NCBI GenBank assembly: GCA_002304345.1
Contig: NEUU01000008.1
Coordinates: forward strand, 1-64,000
Direction of reading: 5' to 3'
Origin: Verrucomicrobia bacterium Tous-C9LFEB
GTDB taxonomy: Bacteria; Verrucomicrobiota; Verrucomicrobiia; Methylacidiphilales; UBA1321
DNA: 64,000 bases
The notes under the pieces were generated by a model that saw only the letters and a list, made by a program, of their open reading frames with translations, was not told where the DNA came from and did not search any database. This document shows positions 62,399 to 64,000 of this stretch, in pieces. Every line of letters starts with the position of its first letter. The first letter of the stretch is position 1. Position numbers and translations under genes: made by a program.

Positions 62399-64000
62399 TC
62401 ATGGGACGGGGACGGCGTTGGTGGGTTGTGTAAGCTGGATGGTGGGCGGGTTGGTGTCGCCGGGGTCACCGGTGGATTTGGTGGGGTCGTCGGGATAGGC
62501 GTCGAGGTAGTCGGGGACGCCGTCGCGGTCGCGGTCGCTGGTGGTATTGACTCCGGTGACGGGGATGCCGGTCTTGGCGGCGAGTCCGTCTTTGATGCCG
62601 TCGCCATTGGTGTCGGCGTTGTTGGGGTCGCTGCCGAGTTGGTATTCCTGGAGGTTGGTGAGGCCGTCGAGGTCATTATCGGCGGTGGCGCTGGTGACGC
62701 CGTTTTGGGTGGCCCAGGTGTTGTCGATGCCGTCGTGGTTGGTGTCGTTGATATAGAATTGGGCGGTGGCGATGGGGCTGGGGTCCTGGCCGTTGGCGAT
62801 GGCGGTGGCTTTGACGGTGGTGGTGCGGTTGATGTTGAGGGCGCCGGTGTAGGTGGGGGAGTTGATGGTGGGGTCGGTGCCGTCGAGGGTGTAGTGGATC
62901 TCGGCGGTGGGCATGTCGGCGCAGGTGATGGTGACGGCTTGGGCGGTGGGGTAGTCGCCGCCGGCGGGGCTGATGGCGGGGGTGTGGGTGCGGGCGCCAA
63001 TGGTGTAGCGGTTGACGAGGTAGGTCTGGATGGCGAGGCGTTCGGCGTCGGTGAGTTTGCGGTTGTAGAGGAGGATTTCGGCGATGTCGCCCTGGTAGAG
63101 GGCGTCGAGGGGCCAGTTGCTTTTGCCGATGTAGTTGAGGGTGCGGGTGATGTTGGGGATGGCTCCGCCGCTGCCTTGTTTTCGACCCTGGGCCTGGAGG
63201 TAGCCGTCGTTGTAGAGGCGGATCTGGGTGCCGTCGTAGTCGGCCTGGAGGATCTGGAAGAGGCCGGGTTGGAGGGCGTTGATGCCGTCGGCGGCGTGGA
63301 GGGCGAGGACGCTGCCGCCGGTGTAGAGGTCGAGCCGAAGCGCGGCGGTGGTGGCGTCACGGGAGAGGACGAGGTTGTTGCTGGGGCTTCCGTTGCCGAA
63401 GTCGAAGAATTTGGCGTTGGAAGCGGAGGCCGTGGGTCGGGCGACGACGATGGCCGTCATGCCAGAGGTGAAGTCGGCAAACCCGGGGAGGCATTGGAAG
63501 AATTGGGTCGCGCCGTCAAAGTGGATGGCGGGGAGTCCGTTGATGGCTCCTGCGGCAAGGGTGGGCCGGACGCCGGACAGGTATTGGACGGCGTGGCGGC
63601 TGCCGGCGGATTGGTCTTTCCAGCGGGTGACGGTGGAGCTGCCGGGCGCGGTTTCCACCGCGGTGTCAGCCTTGAGCCAGAGTTGGAGTCCGCTCGAGGG
63701 TACGGGGAGCACGGGGTTGATGACGAAGTCGGCGGTGCTGATTTCGCTGAGGGCGCCGTTGTTGTAGAAGTTGCGGGCCTTGAGGGTAGTGCTGGCGGTG
63801 ATGGTGATGGGGCCGCTGTAGCTGGTGGAGGCGGCGGTGGGGGTGTCGCCGTTGAGGGTGTAGCGGGTGACGGAGTCGGGCGGCGTGTTGAGGACGGTGA
63901 CGGTCTGGGTGTCTTTGAAGGTGCCACCGTCGGGTGAGAGGAGCGGGGCGGCGAGGCCAATGTTGTATTTCTTGGCGAGGTAGGTCTCGACGGCCTGGCG
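62399..64000 (-). CDS. Secreted LamG-like / chitobiase-C-like / TSP3 protein (5' end beyond the window)
   Basis: The frame is open through the right edge, so the start is missing; at least 533 residues are seen. From the N-side: a chitobiase C-terminal-type domain (LLSPDGGTFKDTQTVTVLN), a LamG/concanavalin-like domain (LQLWLKADTAVE, GDIAEILLYNRKLTDAERLA), a second chitobiase-type domain (SPAGGDYPTAQAVTIT) and calcium-binding thrombospondin type 3 repeats (DTNGDGIKDG, DRDRDGVPD). The end, NPPTIQLTQPTNAVPVP, is proline-rich. It is probably a surface polysaccharide-binding or adhesive protein. Its stop overlaps a possible start of the Rhs frame. Confidence 0.88.
   Translation of the reverse strand, partial: RQAVETYLAKKYNIGLAAPLLSPDGGTFKDTQTVTVLNTPPDSVTRYTLNGDTPTAASTSYSGPITITASTTLKARNFYNNGALSEISTADFVINPVLPVPSSGLQLWLKADTAVETAPGSSTVTRWKDQSAGSRHAVQYLSGVRPTLAAGAINGLPAIHFDGATQFFQCLPGFADFTSGMTAIVVARPTASASNAKFFDFGNGSPSNNLVLSRDATTAALRLDLYTGGSVLALHAADGINALQPGLFQILQADYDGTQIRLYNDGYLQAQGRKQGSGGAIPNITRTLNYIGKSNWPLDALYQGDIAEILLYNRKLTDAERLAIQTYLVNRYTIGARTHTPAISPAGGDYPTAQAVTITCADMPTAEIHYTLDGTDPTINSPTYTGALNINRTTTVKATAIANGQDPSPIATAQFYINDTNHDGIDNTWATQNGVTSATADNDLDGLTNLQEYQLGSDPNNADTNGDGIKDGLAAKTGIPVTGVNTTSDRDRDGVPDYLDAYPDDPTKSTGDPGDTNPPTIQLTQPTNAVPVP

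Noticed and set aside
62135-63937. 600-residue plus-strand open frame over the LamG protein
   Set aside because: Gly/Val/Asp-rich low complexity, antisense to a frame with clear LamG and TSP3 domains; a GC-rich shadow.

Overview
The window looks like a chromosome segment of a Gram-negative member of the Planctomycetes-Verrucomicrobia group, most likely Verrucomicrobiota. The evidence is a PV-type bacterial microcompartment (BMC) locus for deoxysugar breakdown, an outer-membrane beta-barrel protein, very large secreted proteins with LamG, Calx-beta and propeller domains, GC-rich core genes often lacking a clear Shine-Dalgarno site, and many palindromic intergenic repeats. The assignment is inferred from gene content only.

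Region 1 (1-5.2 kb) holds a putative glycoside hydrolase, a DEAD-box RNA helicase and a DUF72 protein. Region 2 (5.2-20.7 kb) is an L-rhamnose utilisation locus. A minus-strand operon runs from a DeoR-type repressor through PduL, three hexameric shell proteins, acetate kinase, three pentameric vertex proteins, CoA-acylating aldehyde dehydrogenase and class II aldolase to a lactate/malate dehydrogenase-family enzyme, and ends at a terminator. The divergent side carries rhamnulokinase and LutABC, followed by an AraC regulator and L-rhamnose isomerase. Predicted route: rhamnose to rhamnulose, to rhamnulose-1-phosphate, then cleavage inside the compartment to DHAP and lactaldehyde. Lactaldehyde is oxidised through lactyl-CoA and lactyl-phosphate to lactate with ATP, or reduced to 1,2-propanediol. 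LutABC would oxidise lactate to pyruvate. Two inverted copies of a perfect 7-4-7 palindrome, centred exactly 80 bp apart, lie in the divergent promoter region.

Region 3 (20.7-40.5 kb) is mixed: an HPt protein, a class III cyclase, an exported Mn-type superoxide dismutase, and a minus-strand operon of threonine synthase-like enzyme, ThiS/MoaD-like sulfur carrier and NIL-domain protein preceded by a clear SAM-I riboswitch. After these come PPK2, an ankyrin lipoprotein, a secreted protein with an in-frame MITE-like insertion, a transglutaminase/ATP-grasp-alpha-E pair, a RibD-like reductase, an outer-membrane protein, a TauE-type exporter, a GlcD-type oxidase and several hypotheticals.

Region 4 (40.6-45.4 kb) is a small integrative element in the 3' end of tRNA-Pro(TGG), bounded by 46-bp direct repeats. 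It has a tyrosine integrase, an excisionase-like HTH, an XRE repressor and an HUH-type replication initiator. The integrase frame runs through the attachment site, so its tail and downstream genes change between the circular and integrated states.

Region 5 (45.4-64 kb) is accessory: a 2242-residue subtilisin-propeller protein, tRNA-Leu(TAA), a graveyard of a phage-type Rep plus IS630 and IS66 fragments, a DoxX/MauE gene, AT-rich small membrane ORFs, a REP-associated transposase between inverted repeats, and an Rhs protein ending in a phospholipase A2-like domain with a putative membrane immunity gene. A LamG/TSP3 protein runs off the right edge.
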